A stretch of DNA of 64,000 nt from Pseudomonas sp. LS-2 (GCF_003605735.1 NZ_QXTJ01000033.1:180926-244925), one strand, 5' to 3'; counted from the stretch's first letter, positions 50,055 to 58,879 are shown. Numbers and translations: made by a program. Notes: generated by a model not told the origin, from the sequence alone.

Positions 50055-50573
50055 ATGCAAGACTACAAATGGCTCAATGAATACTGTCTCAACCGCTTTG
50101 GTTCCGCCGCCGCCCTCGAGGCGCACCTGCCGACTCCCGCAACGCCCAGACAACTCAAGGCCATCAGCGACGACCGCTACCTGTCGACCCTCGCGCTGCG
50201 GGTGTTCCGCGCGGGCTTGAAGCACAGCCTGGTAGACGCCAAATGGCCGGCCTTCGAGCAGGTTTTCTTTGGCTTCGATCCTGAAAAAGTGGTGCTGATG
50301 GGCGCCGATCACCTGGAGCGTCTGATGCAGGATGCGCGGATCATTCGCCATCTGGGCAAACTCAAGAGCGTCCCGCGCAACGCGCAGTTGATCCTCGACA
50401 TCGCCCACGAGCACGGCAGCTTCGGCAACTTCATCGCCGAGTGGCCGGTGACCGACATCGTCGGTTTGTGGCGCTATCTGTTCAAACACGGCAACCAGAT
50501 GGGCGGTCTGTCGGCCCCGCGCTTCCTGCGCATGGTCGGCAAGGAGTTATCCGAATATAGGCTGATATGTTGA
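50055..50573 (+). pseudogene. tag: DNA-3-methyladenine glycosylase I family gene, 3' end replaced by the mobile element
   Basis: 172 codons remain of a protein normally about 220 long. The text up to LGGLSAPRFLRMVGK-like (SAPRFLRMVGK, residues 154-164) follows the Pseudomonas Tag-like family closely; after that it reads ELSEYRLIC and stops. In intact homologues, as I recall, MVGKDTF continues for another 50-60 residues with conserved helices. The break is near 50545 and coincides with a drop in GC and with recombinase-site repeats. The C-terminal loss probably inactivates the enzyme. No matching 3' fragment is seen before 64000. Confidence 0.82.
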
Positions 50574-50725
50574 CTCGGAACGGCTGGAGCGCCGTATTCA
50601 ACGGCTCGCCATATTTTTCGTCAACATAATCAAAATCCACCGCAGTCAACATAGTTTATTATTATTAATCTAATGATTTGTTGACTAGCTGCCCGCGTTA
50701 TCTGCTTTATGGGAAACTGTTGACG
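50567..50725. repeat. cluster of five TGTTGAC sites at the element's left end
   Basis: ATGTTGACT at 50567-50575 (+), GTCAACAT at 50620-50627 (-), AGTCAACAT at 50644-50652 (-), TGTTGACT at 50679-50686 (+) and TGTTGACG at 50718-50725 (+). The mixed orientations and spacing of 25-53 bp between site starts resemble recombinase-binding sites at the end of an integrative element. The cluster lies between the tag break and the recombinase operon. From 50726 to 51048 there is no convincing gene, only one small frame at 50855. Confidence 0.7.
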
Positions 50726-50854
50726 AAACCCCTCAAGCGTGCATAATTCACAGCCTGTGGCAAACCCAGCGATGGTTTGTCCGGTCTATCGGACTAGAAC
50801 AGACTGTTGCTAAGCAGTACGTTGAGCCTCTCAACGCAGCACAGATGATCAGCG

Positions 50855-51052
50855 ATGACTTTGATTATTCTTTATCAAGGTAAAGCTGGTATGACGTGCA
50901 CTACACATTCCTATTCCTTCCATTTAAGCTACTTCCCTGGTTGGCTAATCGTTAGATTCAGTCTCGCTTCTGGAACGACACCTGATACTTACCTTGTAGA
51001 TAATCACATATACGAACCATCTCCCAAGATACCGGGAGAAATAGTGTCGTGA
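50855..51052 (+). CDS. possible 65-residue leader ORF
   Basis: Starts ATG at 50855 without a clear ribosome-binding site; its TGA (51050-51052) overlaps the GTG start of the first recombinase as GTGA. The sequence (MTLIILYQGKAGMTCTTHSY ... YEPSPKIPGEIVS) shows no family. It may be a coupled leader peptide or chance. Listed because of the exact overlap. Confidence 0.28.
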   Translation: MTLIILYQGKAGMTCTTHSYSFHLSYFPGWLIVRFSLASGTTPDTYLVDNHIYEPSPKIPGEIVS

Positions 51053-52254
51053 ACGTAAGAAAATTTAAATCCCGTGAAGGCACACTAAGCGTACTGATAT
51101 TTAATAATAACGAACCCGAATACTGGGCAAGCTCCTGGCTAATCAACCACAAACAACATTCAACCGCGAAAACCAGAGAACTTTATGCACACGATTTATG
51201 TGCAGCACTTTTATTTCTGCATCACAAAAAACCCAATTACATCAGCCAATTTAAATCTGGGACATTCCTAAGCAAAGGCGATATTGTCAGACTCAAAACT
51301 TATCTTTCGGAGCCTATCACCTTTATAAAAAAGAGAATTGACGGACTCGGTATATTAAAGCCTCAAAAGGTTTGCAATACCACGTTTTCTCGGAGATGCA
51401 GAGTAGCGAGCGAATATTTATACGATCTCGCACGAGAGCTTTCCAATAGCGCCGAAAATTCATTTAGAGGCCTACAGACATTCAAAGAAATACTTGACGA
51501 TCTATTAAACATTCCAAACTCAAATAATGGAACCTGCGCGACGCCGTGGAGCATTGACGATTATTTAAACATGAACAATAAGATCAAGTCCCGAGCTCGC
51601 AAAAATAGGTTCTTAACGCATAGAGATCTGGTGATTCTAAACCTACTGCGGGAATTAGGCATTCGACACGGTGAACTTTTAGGAATTACTACGGATGCGT
51701 TTGAACGTAAAGCCCAAGGTTTCGTTACCGTAAAAATTAGAGACAACCCCGATCCAAGCACCGATACCAGATCAAATTTGGCTACAGTAAAAACAGGAAA
51801 TCGGGAACTAAAGATTTCGGACCAGACTTGGACTTTAGTTGAACGATACATCAAGACAAGAGCCAACAATCTAAAAGTAAACAAGCATAACTTTCTAATC
51901 ATTGGACAGTCCGGCAAGCCGTTGTCCAACGATGCTGTCAACAACCTCTTCAACTCACTTAGCAAGTGTCTCGAAAAAAAAATTACGCCGCATAGCTTTA
52001 GACACTCTTGGGCGTGCAATTTTATTTTAGAGGAATATGAGAAAGCATCGAAAGCGACCGGCCCTCGAAAGGAACGAATAATATCAGCAGCGCTTAGCAC
52101 GCTACGAGCACATATGGGGTGGAGCCTTAAATCAAAAATGCCCGAATACTATGGAAACTACGCTTTCCAAAAACTTGGCAACGACAGACTTATATACGAA
52201 GACGAATGGCTCACACAATATATTTTAGAAGGAGAGCCAGATGAGACCAAATAA
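51049..52254 (+). CDS. tyrosine recombinase 1 of the quartet (401 residues)
   Basis: GTG start with GGGAGAA ahead. N-terminal SAM-like core-binding domain (about 20-130) and a catalytic domain. Active-site residues can be placed: R206 in LGIRHGELLG, H315 and R318 in HSFRHSW, H355 in LRAHMGW and Y367/Y368 in MPEYYGNY. AT-rich, unlike the flanking core genes. It is the first gene of a four-gene run and overlaps the next by 14 bases. The family is that of phage-type integrases; the closest known layouts are Tn554-like and other multi-recombinase elements. The substrate sites may be the TGTTGAC cluster upstream (inference). Confidence 0.88.
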   Translation: MNVRKFKSREGTLSVLIFNNNEPEYWASSWLINHKQHSTAKTRELYAHDLCAALLFLHHKKPNYISQFKSGTFLSKGDIVRLKTYLSEPITFIKKRIDGLGILKPQKVCNTTFSRRCRVASEYLYDLARELSNSAENSFRGLQTFKEILDDLLNIPNSNNGTCATPWSIDDYLNMNNKIKSRARKNRFLTHRDLVILNLLRELGIRHGELLGITTDAFERKAQGFVTVKIRDNPDPSTDTRSNLATVKTGNRELKISDQTWTLVERYIKTRANNLKVNKHNFLIIGQSGKPLSNDAVNNLFNSLSKCLEKKITPHSFRHSWACNFILEEYEKASKATGPRKERIISAALSTLRAHMGWSLKSKMPEYYGNYAFQKLGNDRLIYEDEWLTQYILEGEPDETK

Positions 52255-53779
52255 AGTCGAACCTGCCCTAGACTTCTCGGACGATATAATTGAAGCATTC
52301 CACCAGAAAAATGGACTACACTTCATTATTGGGGATGAATTCTCCATTGAACATGAATCCCTGGATCGTGCTTACCACGTAGACTTCAAAGCAATGCTGT
52401 CTTGCATTGATAACAAGATAGTTAACTCCTTTCGCTACACACTTGCATCATGCATATCAGCGTGCTACGCCATATCTACTATCGCAACCTATTGCGAAAA
52501 ACTTAAAGAGCTAGCGCGATTAATAGAAAACAACCTCCGCACCAACAGCCACCCTATCTATTATCTCAATGAATGCGAGGAAGTATGGAAGGAATTTGCA
52601 TCCTGGTTACGCAAGAATGGGAATATGAAGTCATTCCTATGTAAATGCAACACAGAAGACGGCCTGCTCTGGGAAGATGAATATGGCTTGGTGATTGATA
52701 GTATCACTATGCCTTCTAGTAGGGGAAAGCAATCTGCGCGCGCATCCGACCCCGTGATGGGGGCTCTTACGAGCAATGAAATACGTGACTTAACTTATGC
52801 TATTTGCAACGCCTACAAAGAAGGACTGATCCATCTAGAACACTTAGCCACTTTCTTCCTGGCACTAGTGCTTGGATACCGTAAAAGCCAGATATTAAAT
52901 ATCAAAGTCGAAGACTTAACGTATAGCAACATCCAAAAAGGATGGCTCCTTAAAATTGAAGTGATAAAGCAAAAACTCAAAAGCAAGGCAACTTACCTTA
53001 CCGTCAAGCTACCACCTTTAGTGAACTCCTTGCTTGATCATCTTGTGCCCATTTGCAAAGAAAGAAATAAGACGTTTTTGATCCACAAATCAACCGGCGG
53101 ACCCGGGTTGATCATATCTAACGCAGATATTAAAGCGCTGCCTAACAAAAGGTGCAACGCGAGCGTAATCATGGAGCGATTGGAAATTGCAGCATACCAA
53201 CAAGGTGTCAGAACATCGCGAGTAGCTGGTGGGAAGATTAACCTGAACTTCATCAGATTCAAACATACTTTATTGACACGCGCAGCAGTGCACGGCGCAA
53301 CCGCTCACGAACTAATGTATCTAGGCCTCCACAGTACTTTGGAGTCTGCGCAGTCCTACATAGATTCGACACCGGAGGCTCAGATTAGGATCAAGGAAGA
53401 ACTAGGACCAGCACTATCCTCAATCGCTAATTTATTTCTAGGCTCACCGTTTGAAGGTGGCTATGAGCGAGCGATTAAGGAGATGCCTGGTTCGATAAAG
53501 CGTCACTACGGTATAGCTGAGGCAAAACCAATAGGGGTTTGCGGCTCAACCAGTAACTGTACTGACCATGCACCAATTGCATGCTTGCTATGCCCAAGCT
53601 TCCAGCCATTTCGCGATGCTCCTTTTGGAGAATACAAAGCGTATCTCGCCCATGAAAGGGATAGTCAACCCGACGTAAAAGTTAAAAGCATCATAATAGA
53701 GTACATCGCCGCTTGCGACACATGGATAGACAAACTCAATCTTACACCTGGTAACAGTAATGGCACTGACTCCATCTGA
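52241..53779 (+). CDS. tyrosine recombinase 2 of the quartet (512 residues), altered box II
   Basis: Starts inside the end of recombinase 1 (14-base overlap). The catalytic domain shows R214 in LGYRKSQIL, box II written IRFKHTLLTRA (residues 338-348), H364 in LGLHSTL and Y373 in AQSYID. Where most family members have H-x-x-R-H, this has I-R-F-K-H, so the box II histidine and arginine look changed. A C-terminal cysteine cluster C434-x5-C440-x7-C448-x2-C451 may bind zinc. AT-rich. Overlaps recombinase 3 by 20 bases. Confidence 0.82.
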   Translation: MRPNKVEPALDFSDDIIEAFHQKNGLHFIIGDEFSIEHESLDRAYHVDFKAMLSCIDNKIVNSFRYTLASCISACYAISTIATYCEKLKELARLIENNLRTNSHPIYYLNECEEVWKEFASWLRKNGNMKSFLCKCNTEDGLLWEDEYGLVIDSITMPSSRGKQSARASDPVMGALTSNEIRDLTYAICNAYKEGLIHLEHLATFFLALVLGYRKSQILNIKVEDLTYSNIQKGWLLKIEVIKQKLKSKATYLTVKLPPLVNSLLDHLVPICKERNKTFLIHKSTGGPGLIISNADIKALPNKRCNASVIMERLEIAAYQQGVRTSRVAGGKINLNFIRFKHTLLTRAAVHGATAHELMYLGLHSTLESAQSYIDSTPEAQIRIKEELGPALSSIANLFLGSPFEGGYERAIKEMPGSIKRHYGIAEAKPIGVCGSTSNCTDHAPIACLLCPSFQPFRDAPFGEYKAYLAHERDSQPDVKVKSIIIEYIAACDTWIDKLNLTPGNSNGTDSI

Positions 53780-56690
53780 AATAAGATTTGAAAAATTCAG
53801 GAAAGTTTATACACCTCTGTTTGCTGACTACCTGCATCCCGATGGGGATAATGACTTATCAGTCGTATATAAACTACCAAACATTATGATGTTCAAGGGC
53901 AATCCATTATCGAATGGACATGCGCTGCGTTCCTATGGCGATAAAAACCACCCAGTACTTAATGCAATTCTAATCGATCAAGATTGGATCAGCTTCATGA
54001 AACTAGCCAATTTGGCACGATCCCTTGAAGGTAAAAAATACAGCAAAGACATACCAACCGCTTTTTATTACTTAGTGACGGCGATGCCATCTTTCAAAAA
54101 GCCATGGAACTTAGTAAATTCGGATTTCATTCGAGCTTCCAACACACCAAACTTATCGACCGGAAAACTGCATAGAATTGGTGCAGGGCTAGTCAGTATC
54201 GGCAAGCTTATCAACAAACACAAACTTTCGAATGAAAAAATTAAATATGTCAAAAATCCGCATAAACGACCTCCCCGCAGGGATGATTCTTTTCTCCCTA
54301 ATTTAGAGGCTTGTGAAGTTGTAGCCGGTATCTTCAGGTCACCCATCAATGGATTTGAGATATTAGCTTCATCGGCATTTGCCCTGTTAAACTATGCTCC
54401 ATCTAGGAGCTCGGAGATTATTACATTAGAAACAACCTGCATATCGACGAATGATGGATTCGGGCTTCGGTTCCCCCAGCCGGCAAAGAAAGGGCAACCA
54501 GTCGTTAAACGCTCCGCGTGCCCAGAGTTTGAACAAGTAGTTCGCGACAGCGTTGGAAAACTTGAGGAGCTTGGTCGCGAAGCACGGCTAGCATCAGACT
54601 GGTATAAAAATAACCCTGACTCTTTATATATTCCATACCACTTGCTACATCTAGCAGATAAAGCACAGTATACCCCAGAGGAAGCTTTAGATATCATTGG
54701 ATACGAACGGAACGACTCAACTTACCACGCACCGTGTCATCATAACAGGCCGAATTCACCGCAGGCCTGGTTAATGCCTCCAAATCTTCCGTCATATTTT
54801 GAAGAAAGATTTTTGTTCAAACGAGGTAAAGATCGAAAAATCTTGGTCGAGAGCGAGGCTGTTATAACAAAACAAAACTTGCTAGCATGGGTCAAATCTA
54901 AATTATCCTCTACCTTCCCGTATGTTGACGGAACATCAGGGGTCTTGTTCAGCAAATGCCTATTTGTATATCCATTTTCCTCATGCACGCCTACTACAAA
55001 AATCTACTGGAAGTGCGACTATGTTCCTTTATTCTTTTGCACCAACAAATTACAAATGTGGTTATCACGGCTGCTTTTTAAAGGACGTGGCCGGCCAGAC
55101 TTAGCACTACAGACTCATGCTATGCGCCATCTGCTTAATACGCTTGCTCAAACCAAGCATATTGATCAACGTATAATCGCCATGTGGTCTGGACGCAAGT
55201 CCGTCGAGCAGAATGCGGATTACGACCACCGCGAGCCATTCGAAAAGATTCAAACAGTCGATGTTGATTCGATTAGTAACCGTTTCGAATTTGGCGGATT
55301 TCTTGATGAGCTTTATGAAGAGGAATACAAATCGGAAGGCGTCTCTACCGAAGCGTTTTTTAGGAATATTGTAGGATCTCTTCATGTGACAGAGTTGGGA
55401 TTCTGTCGTCACGACTATAGCTCAGGCCCTTGCCCCAACGTTTTCCAATGTGTGGACTGCACTGAGCACTGCTTCAAAAAAGGTGATGAACGTTCAATAA
55501 TGGCGGCGCAACGCATGATTGATAAACTGACACCGGTGTTAGACGCTGCCCAGCTAGCAATGCTTAAAGGGGAACCTGGTGCCAAAGAGTTTTTCGAATC
55601 CCACAGGCATAAAATCGAAAGATACCAAAAGCAAATAGATTTAAGTTGTTCAGAGGACATTCCTAATGATGCTCTCTGTTCGCTGACTCCTCGCGAACCC
55701 GCTGATAACATTGTCTCAAAAGCATTGAAATCACGTGATGATTATTCCATCATGTTAAATGCCGTCGGTTATGGCACAGGACGTATCTTGAGGGTAGCAT
55801 CCAACAGCGTCGATCCCAACACAGTAAAAAAGTTTGAACTTCTAATGAGCTCTTGGTCAGTTGGCAATGGACTTCCGACGTGGGAAAATATCACTACTAC
55901 ATTGGAACTCACTCACGGGGTCAGACTTACAAGATCCTACATACTTCAAAACCCTTCCCTTTATGAAACTTTTGATAAGCATGCAAATAGGTTACTGACA
56001 ATAAAATTTTTGAAGCGAGACAGCTCACTTCGTTGGTATTGGAATATAGAGCAAGCTACCAAAGAGGTCTTTGAGAACTGGAATTTTAGTGTAATGGGCT
56101 GCCCAAACCATGAAAACATTGCGAGTCAGATAAGTCTTGAACTTCCCTTCATGCAGACATCCGCGGTGGCTTTAGAGAAAAACCGTCGAGTGTCAGAAAT
56201 GCTCCGCGCCAAAAAGAAAGAGCTACACGATATAGGATGGATTTATTGTTCAAGCGGTGGTTTCGTGTTATCGCAGCGGAAAACCACTCCTAATGGCACT
56301 GAGGGCATGAATATCCATGAATGCTTCACCCAGCTTACTGAGCAGTGGCAGATTTCAGATGGACTTCCTACTTACGAGAATATCACTAAAACGTTTGAGG
56401 CCACCACCGGCTTTCACATAACCAAGGCTCATATACTCTCTGACTCCAAACTCAAATCTGAATTTTACTCTCTGCTTGCACGAGCAGTAGCGACGGGCTA
56501 CATCAAAAATATTCAGGGTAGATCACCGTCATGGGATTTCCCCACCATCATCAACTCAATAGTATCGAGCAATTCAACATCTGACTTACCAGAAGTTACA
56601 TTCAAAAAGCTTCTGTTGGAGTTTCCTAAGATACATTTATCATATTTGGCATTTACGCGATTCTATAATGAAATAAAGAAGGATCACTGA
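53760..56690 (+). CDS. tyrosine recombinase 3 of the quartet (976 residues) with triplicated C-terminal module
   Basis: A very long member. The catalytic domain has R216 (NYAPSRSSEI), H453 and R456 (HAMRHLL), a W in AMWSGRKS and Y488 (NADYDH). A cysteine-rich segment C549, C558, C564, C567, C571 follows (CRHDYSSGPCPNVFQCVDC). The C-terminal third holds three modules of about 58 residues, at about 689-746, 766-823 and 851-908: SWSVGNGLPTWENITTTLEL, NWNFSVMGCPNHENIASQI and QWQISDGLPTYENITKTFEA. Modules 1 and 3 match best; module 2 is diverged. These look like helical DNA-binding or oligomerisation units. Overlaps its neighbour upstream and is two bases from the next gene. Confidence 0.85.
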   Translation: MALTPSEIRFEKFRKVYTPLFADYLHPDGDNDLSVVYKLPNIMMFKGNPLSNGHALRSYGDKNHPVLNAILIDQDWISFMKLANLARSLEGKKYSKDIPTAFYYLVTAMPSFKKPWNLVNSDFIRASNTPNLSTGKLHRIGAGLVSIGKLINKHKLSNEKIKYVKNPHKRPPRRDDSFLPNLEACEVVAGIFRSPINGFEILASSAFALLNYAPSRSSEIITLETTCISTNDGFGLRFPQPAKKGQPVVKRSACPEFEQVVRDSVGKLEELGREARLASDWYKNNPDSLYIPYHLLHLADKAQYTPEEALDIIGYERNDSTYHAPCHHNRPNSPQAWLMPPNLPSYFEERFLFKRGKDRKILVESEAVITKQNLLAWVKSKLSSTFPYVDGTSGVLFSKCLFVYPFSSCTPTTKIYWKCDYVPLFFCTNKLQMWLSRLLFKGRGRPDLALQTHAMRHLLNTLAQTKHIDQRIIAMWSGRKSVEQNADYDHREPFEKIQTVDVDSISNRFEFGGFLDELYEEEYKSEGVSTEAFFRNIVGSLHVTELGFCRHDYSSGPCPNVFQCVDCTEHCFKKGDERSIMAAQRMIDKLTPVLDAAQLAMLKGEPGAKEFFESHRHKIERYQKQIDLSCSEDIPNDALCSLTPREPADNIVSKALKSRDDYSIMLNAVGYGTGRILRVASNSVDPNTVKKFELLMSSWSVGNGLPTWENITTTLELTHGVRLTRSYILQNPSLYETFDKHANRLLTIKFLKRDSSLRWYWNIEQATKEVFENWNFSVMGCPNHENIASQISLELPFMQTSAVALEKNRRVSEMLRAKKKELHDIGWIYCSSGGFVLSQRKTTPNGTEGMNIHECFTQLTEQWQISDGLPTYENITKTFEATTGFHITKAHILSDSKLKSEFYSLLARAVATGYIKNIQGRSPSWDFPTIINSIVSSNSTSDLPEVTFKKLLLEFPKIHLSYLAFTRFYNEIKKDH

Positions 56691-56691
56691 G

Positions 56692-57078
56692 ATGATACGT
56701 CGAGCAATCACCGACCACGACATTGCTGCATTCCTTGAGATTCTTAGGAATTGGGACGCTAGGAACAATGGCCCCTTAACATGGAAGACCTTTATCGAAG
56801 CTATCAATATAAAAATCACATACCGCTACGATCGAACTGCTTTATACAAAACCCATCGAGGCATCATTCATAAAGAATTTGAAGCAGCCAAATTAAGAGT
56901 AAAAGGAGGCTCTGAAAACTTGGGGAGTAGTATGTCTCGGCAAATGTTGCTGCTTGCCTACCAAAAGCAGAAAAAAGAAATAGACAAGCTAACCTTAACC
57001 AATAATAACTTATTAATACTTCATGAGCAGTATTTAAAACTACTATTTGAACATGACATCACACCCCGATTTCATTGA
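56692..57078 (+). CDS. small quartet protein (128 residues), stand-alone copy of the recombinase 3 module
   Basis: Starts two bases after recombinase 3 stops. Residues about 10-65 (AAFLEILRNWDARNNGPLTW ... ALYKTHRGIIHKEFEAAK) follow the same pattern as the three modules at the end of recombinase 3: a helix ending in W, a G-x-L/P-T-W/Y turn, and a final helix with E-F. The C-terminal half is a coiled coil (KQKKEIDKLTLTNNNLLILH). It recalls the role of TnpC in Tn554 (a small helper of two recombinases), though I see no direct sequence kinship. An accessory or DNA-orientation factor is inferred. Confidence 0.75.
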   Translation: MIRRAITDHDIAAFLEILRNWDARNNGPLTWKTFIEAINIKITYRYDRTALYKTHRGIIHKEFEAAKLRVKGGSENLGSSMSRQMLLLAYQKQKKEIDKLTLTNNNLLILHEQYLKLLFEHDITPRFH

Positions 57079-57272
57079 GCAATCCAGGGGCGTGACAGGA
57101 GGAGATGATACATCTCCCTCTCACTGCTGAGACGTCATGGTGTATGCATCGGCGTACGGAGATACTCATAACAGACAGACTAGGCTTACTCAAACAGCCT
57201 TAAACCGCTGTTATCATGCGAGTGCTTACCAGAGCTACACCCTTGGGCAAAGGCTATCGCAATGACTACCAG

Positions 57273-57536
57273 CTAAATAGGGGGATCAGCGGGCGCTGCC
57301 CCCTGGACCGCTGCGAGAGTCTCGGAGAGCAGATCCATCGGCGAACGCTCAAGTGCATTCGAAAGACTGATCAGCGTGGAAAGGGTTGGCTCGTGATGCC
57401 CCCTCTCCATGAGACTTATGTAGTTGCGCTGAAGCTCCGCAGCAAAGGCGAGACCCTCTTGGGTGAATCCGGCCTCCAAGCGTGTTCGACGCAAGACCTT
57501 CCCAAATGCCTCTGCAGTGTCCACAAATTCATCCAA
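57273..57536 (-). CDS. XRE-family transcriptional regulator
   Basis: 87 residues. A typical HTH_3 domain: FGKVLRRTRLEAGFTQEGLA, then LQRNYISLMERGHHEPTLST. It is transcribed towards the recombinase operon's end and away from the cargo genes. It may control the element or the neighbouring cargo. The ribosome-binding site is weak. From 57079 to 57272 no other gene is seen. Confidence 0.85.
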   Translation of the reverse strand: MDEFVDTAEAFGKVLRRTRLEAGFTQEGLAFAAELQRNYISLMERGHHEPTLSTLISLSNALERSPMDLLSETLAAVQGAAPADPPI

Positions 57537-57690
57537 AAATGAAGACTTTGGAATACGGAGGCTTTTACGTCTTCACAGTATACTGGTAATATCTTCAAGT
57601 CCCGTCGTGCGATCGGCAAATGCCTCGGAACGCAGCCACAGGAGATGCAATCGCTACGATGAGTAGGCAGCGTCATGGATTGTGTTCCGG

Positions 57691-58155
57691 ATGAATCTAC
57701 TACAAGAGGCGCTGAAATTGTTTCTAACCGACCCTCGTGAGGAAATCCTCAGCGACCATGAGAAGGTGTATCGACCGCTGTATGCCTGGCCTCGGATTGA
57801 TACGAGCGAAACATACTATATAGCTTTTGTAGTTGATAAAAATGTAAGTATTTGCCCTTCTAGCGTCCTTTTCTCAACACAAGAGTCGCTAATCGAATAC
57901 ATTTCGGCCTGCCAAGAAATTGAGAGCCTGACTCTCCAGGAACTCATTGTCGTGATGCCCCCTCACCAGTACAACGGTGAACGCTGGATGAGCACTACTA
58001 TCATAGAGCTATCTGCATCCTTTGACACCAGCGGGAATCTCCAATTTATTCAATATCAAACAGCCATCGGCGAGTTTGCAGAGTACCTTGCTGAACCTAA
58101 ATATGAAGACCTATGCAAAACTATCTACACTGCAGAATCTGGTACAAAATCTTGA
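57691..58155 (+). CDS. hypothetical protein, 154 residues
   Basis: ATG at 57691, three codons after a GTG alternative. The protein (MNLLQEALKLFLTDPREEIL ... IDTSETYYIAFVVDKNVSIC) has a helical N-terminus and a beta-rich remainder, acidic overall; no motif recognised. No ribosome-binding site is strong. Base composition is intermediate between the recombinases and the core genome. Cargo of unknown role. From 58156 to 58327 nothing is seen. Confidence 0.55.
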   Translation: MNLLQEALKLFLTDPREEILSDHEKVYRPLYAWPRIDTSETYYIAFVVDKNVSICPSSVLFSTQESLIEYISACQEIESLTLQELIVVMPPHQYNGERWMSTTIIELSASFDTSGNLQFIQYQTAIGEFAEYLAEPKYEDLCKTIYTAESGTKS

Positions 58156-58327
58156 CGTAATAGTCGAAATCATGAGCGAGGCAGTGACCCTTTACTAGAC
58201 TTGCTGATGACGCTGTACTGAATCGCAACCACTAGCTACGCGATCTATACAACCTCCCGCCGCACGTAATGTAATTTTACAGAAAGTATTACTGGCGGTG
58301 CCGACTGATTTGGGAATGGCTTAGCAA

Positions 58328-58816
58328 TTGATATACGTACTTGACCAGGCAGGACGGACAATCTCCACCAGAACGCACTGTGAATTGGAGGGGATGGGGT
58401 TTCTCGTGACCATTACCTCAACCCTGACGGGAATGCGCGATCGCGCAGCTATGGTCAGCTGTGCGTACGAGCTACAGCACTTCTTGAACATCGCCACAGA
58501 TGTGGAGATCAGTGGAGTACAGATGATGTGCCCACCGACCCTGTCGCGATCAGGTCAATGGACCTTAGAGGATCTAATCCAAATCACCTGCTTCGAAGGC
58601 CTTTATACCGACGAGACTGCTGTGGTGTACCGCACGTCACAGGATGTTTACAAAATCGGAGAGTTGGATCTTCGCAAAAAGAAAACGTCCAGGGTGTGGT
58701 TTTCAAAAAAACGCGTGGAGAATCACCGACCGCGAATTTCAGAGTCCCCCCCTAAGCCCGACCCTCATCGGATGTACGCCCCCCTCTACATGAAGTCAGA
58801 GTCCGCGCTTAAATAG
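58328..58816 (+). CDS. hypothetical protein, 162 residues
   Basis: The frame opens with TTG at 58328; an in-frame ATG at about 58394 (MGFLVTITSTLTGMRDRAAM) is an alternative. Mixed alpha/beta sequence with a basic, proline-rich tail (KKKTSRVWFSKKRVENHRPR). No family recognised. The start is uncertain. Confidence 0.45.
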   Translation: MIYVLDQAGRTISTRTHCELEGMGFLVTITSTLTGMRDRAAMVSCAYELQHFLNIATDVEISGVQMMCPPTLSRSGQWTLEDLIQITCFEGLYTDETAVVYRTSQDVYKIGELDLRKKKTSRVWFSKKRVENHRPRISESPPKPDPHRMYAPLYMKSESALK

Positions 58817-58879
58817 GGGATCACCTGTAGCTCCCAAATCGGATTGCCTATTTGGGCCCAATTTCTGAGGATCGTTCTC

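Noticed and set aside
50545..50573. tRNA gene as the integration site
   Set aside because: No tRNA cloverleaf could be read; the junction lies in a protein-coding gene.
51049..57078. Quartet considered to be a RIT element
   Set aside because: RIT recombinases are about 300-400 residues each; here they are 401, 512 and 976, with a fourth gene.
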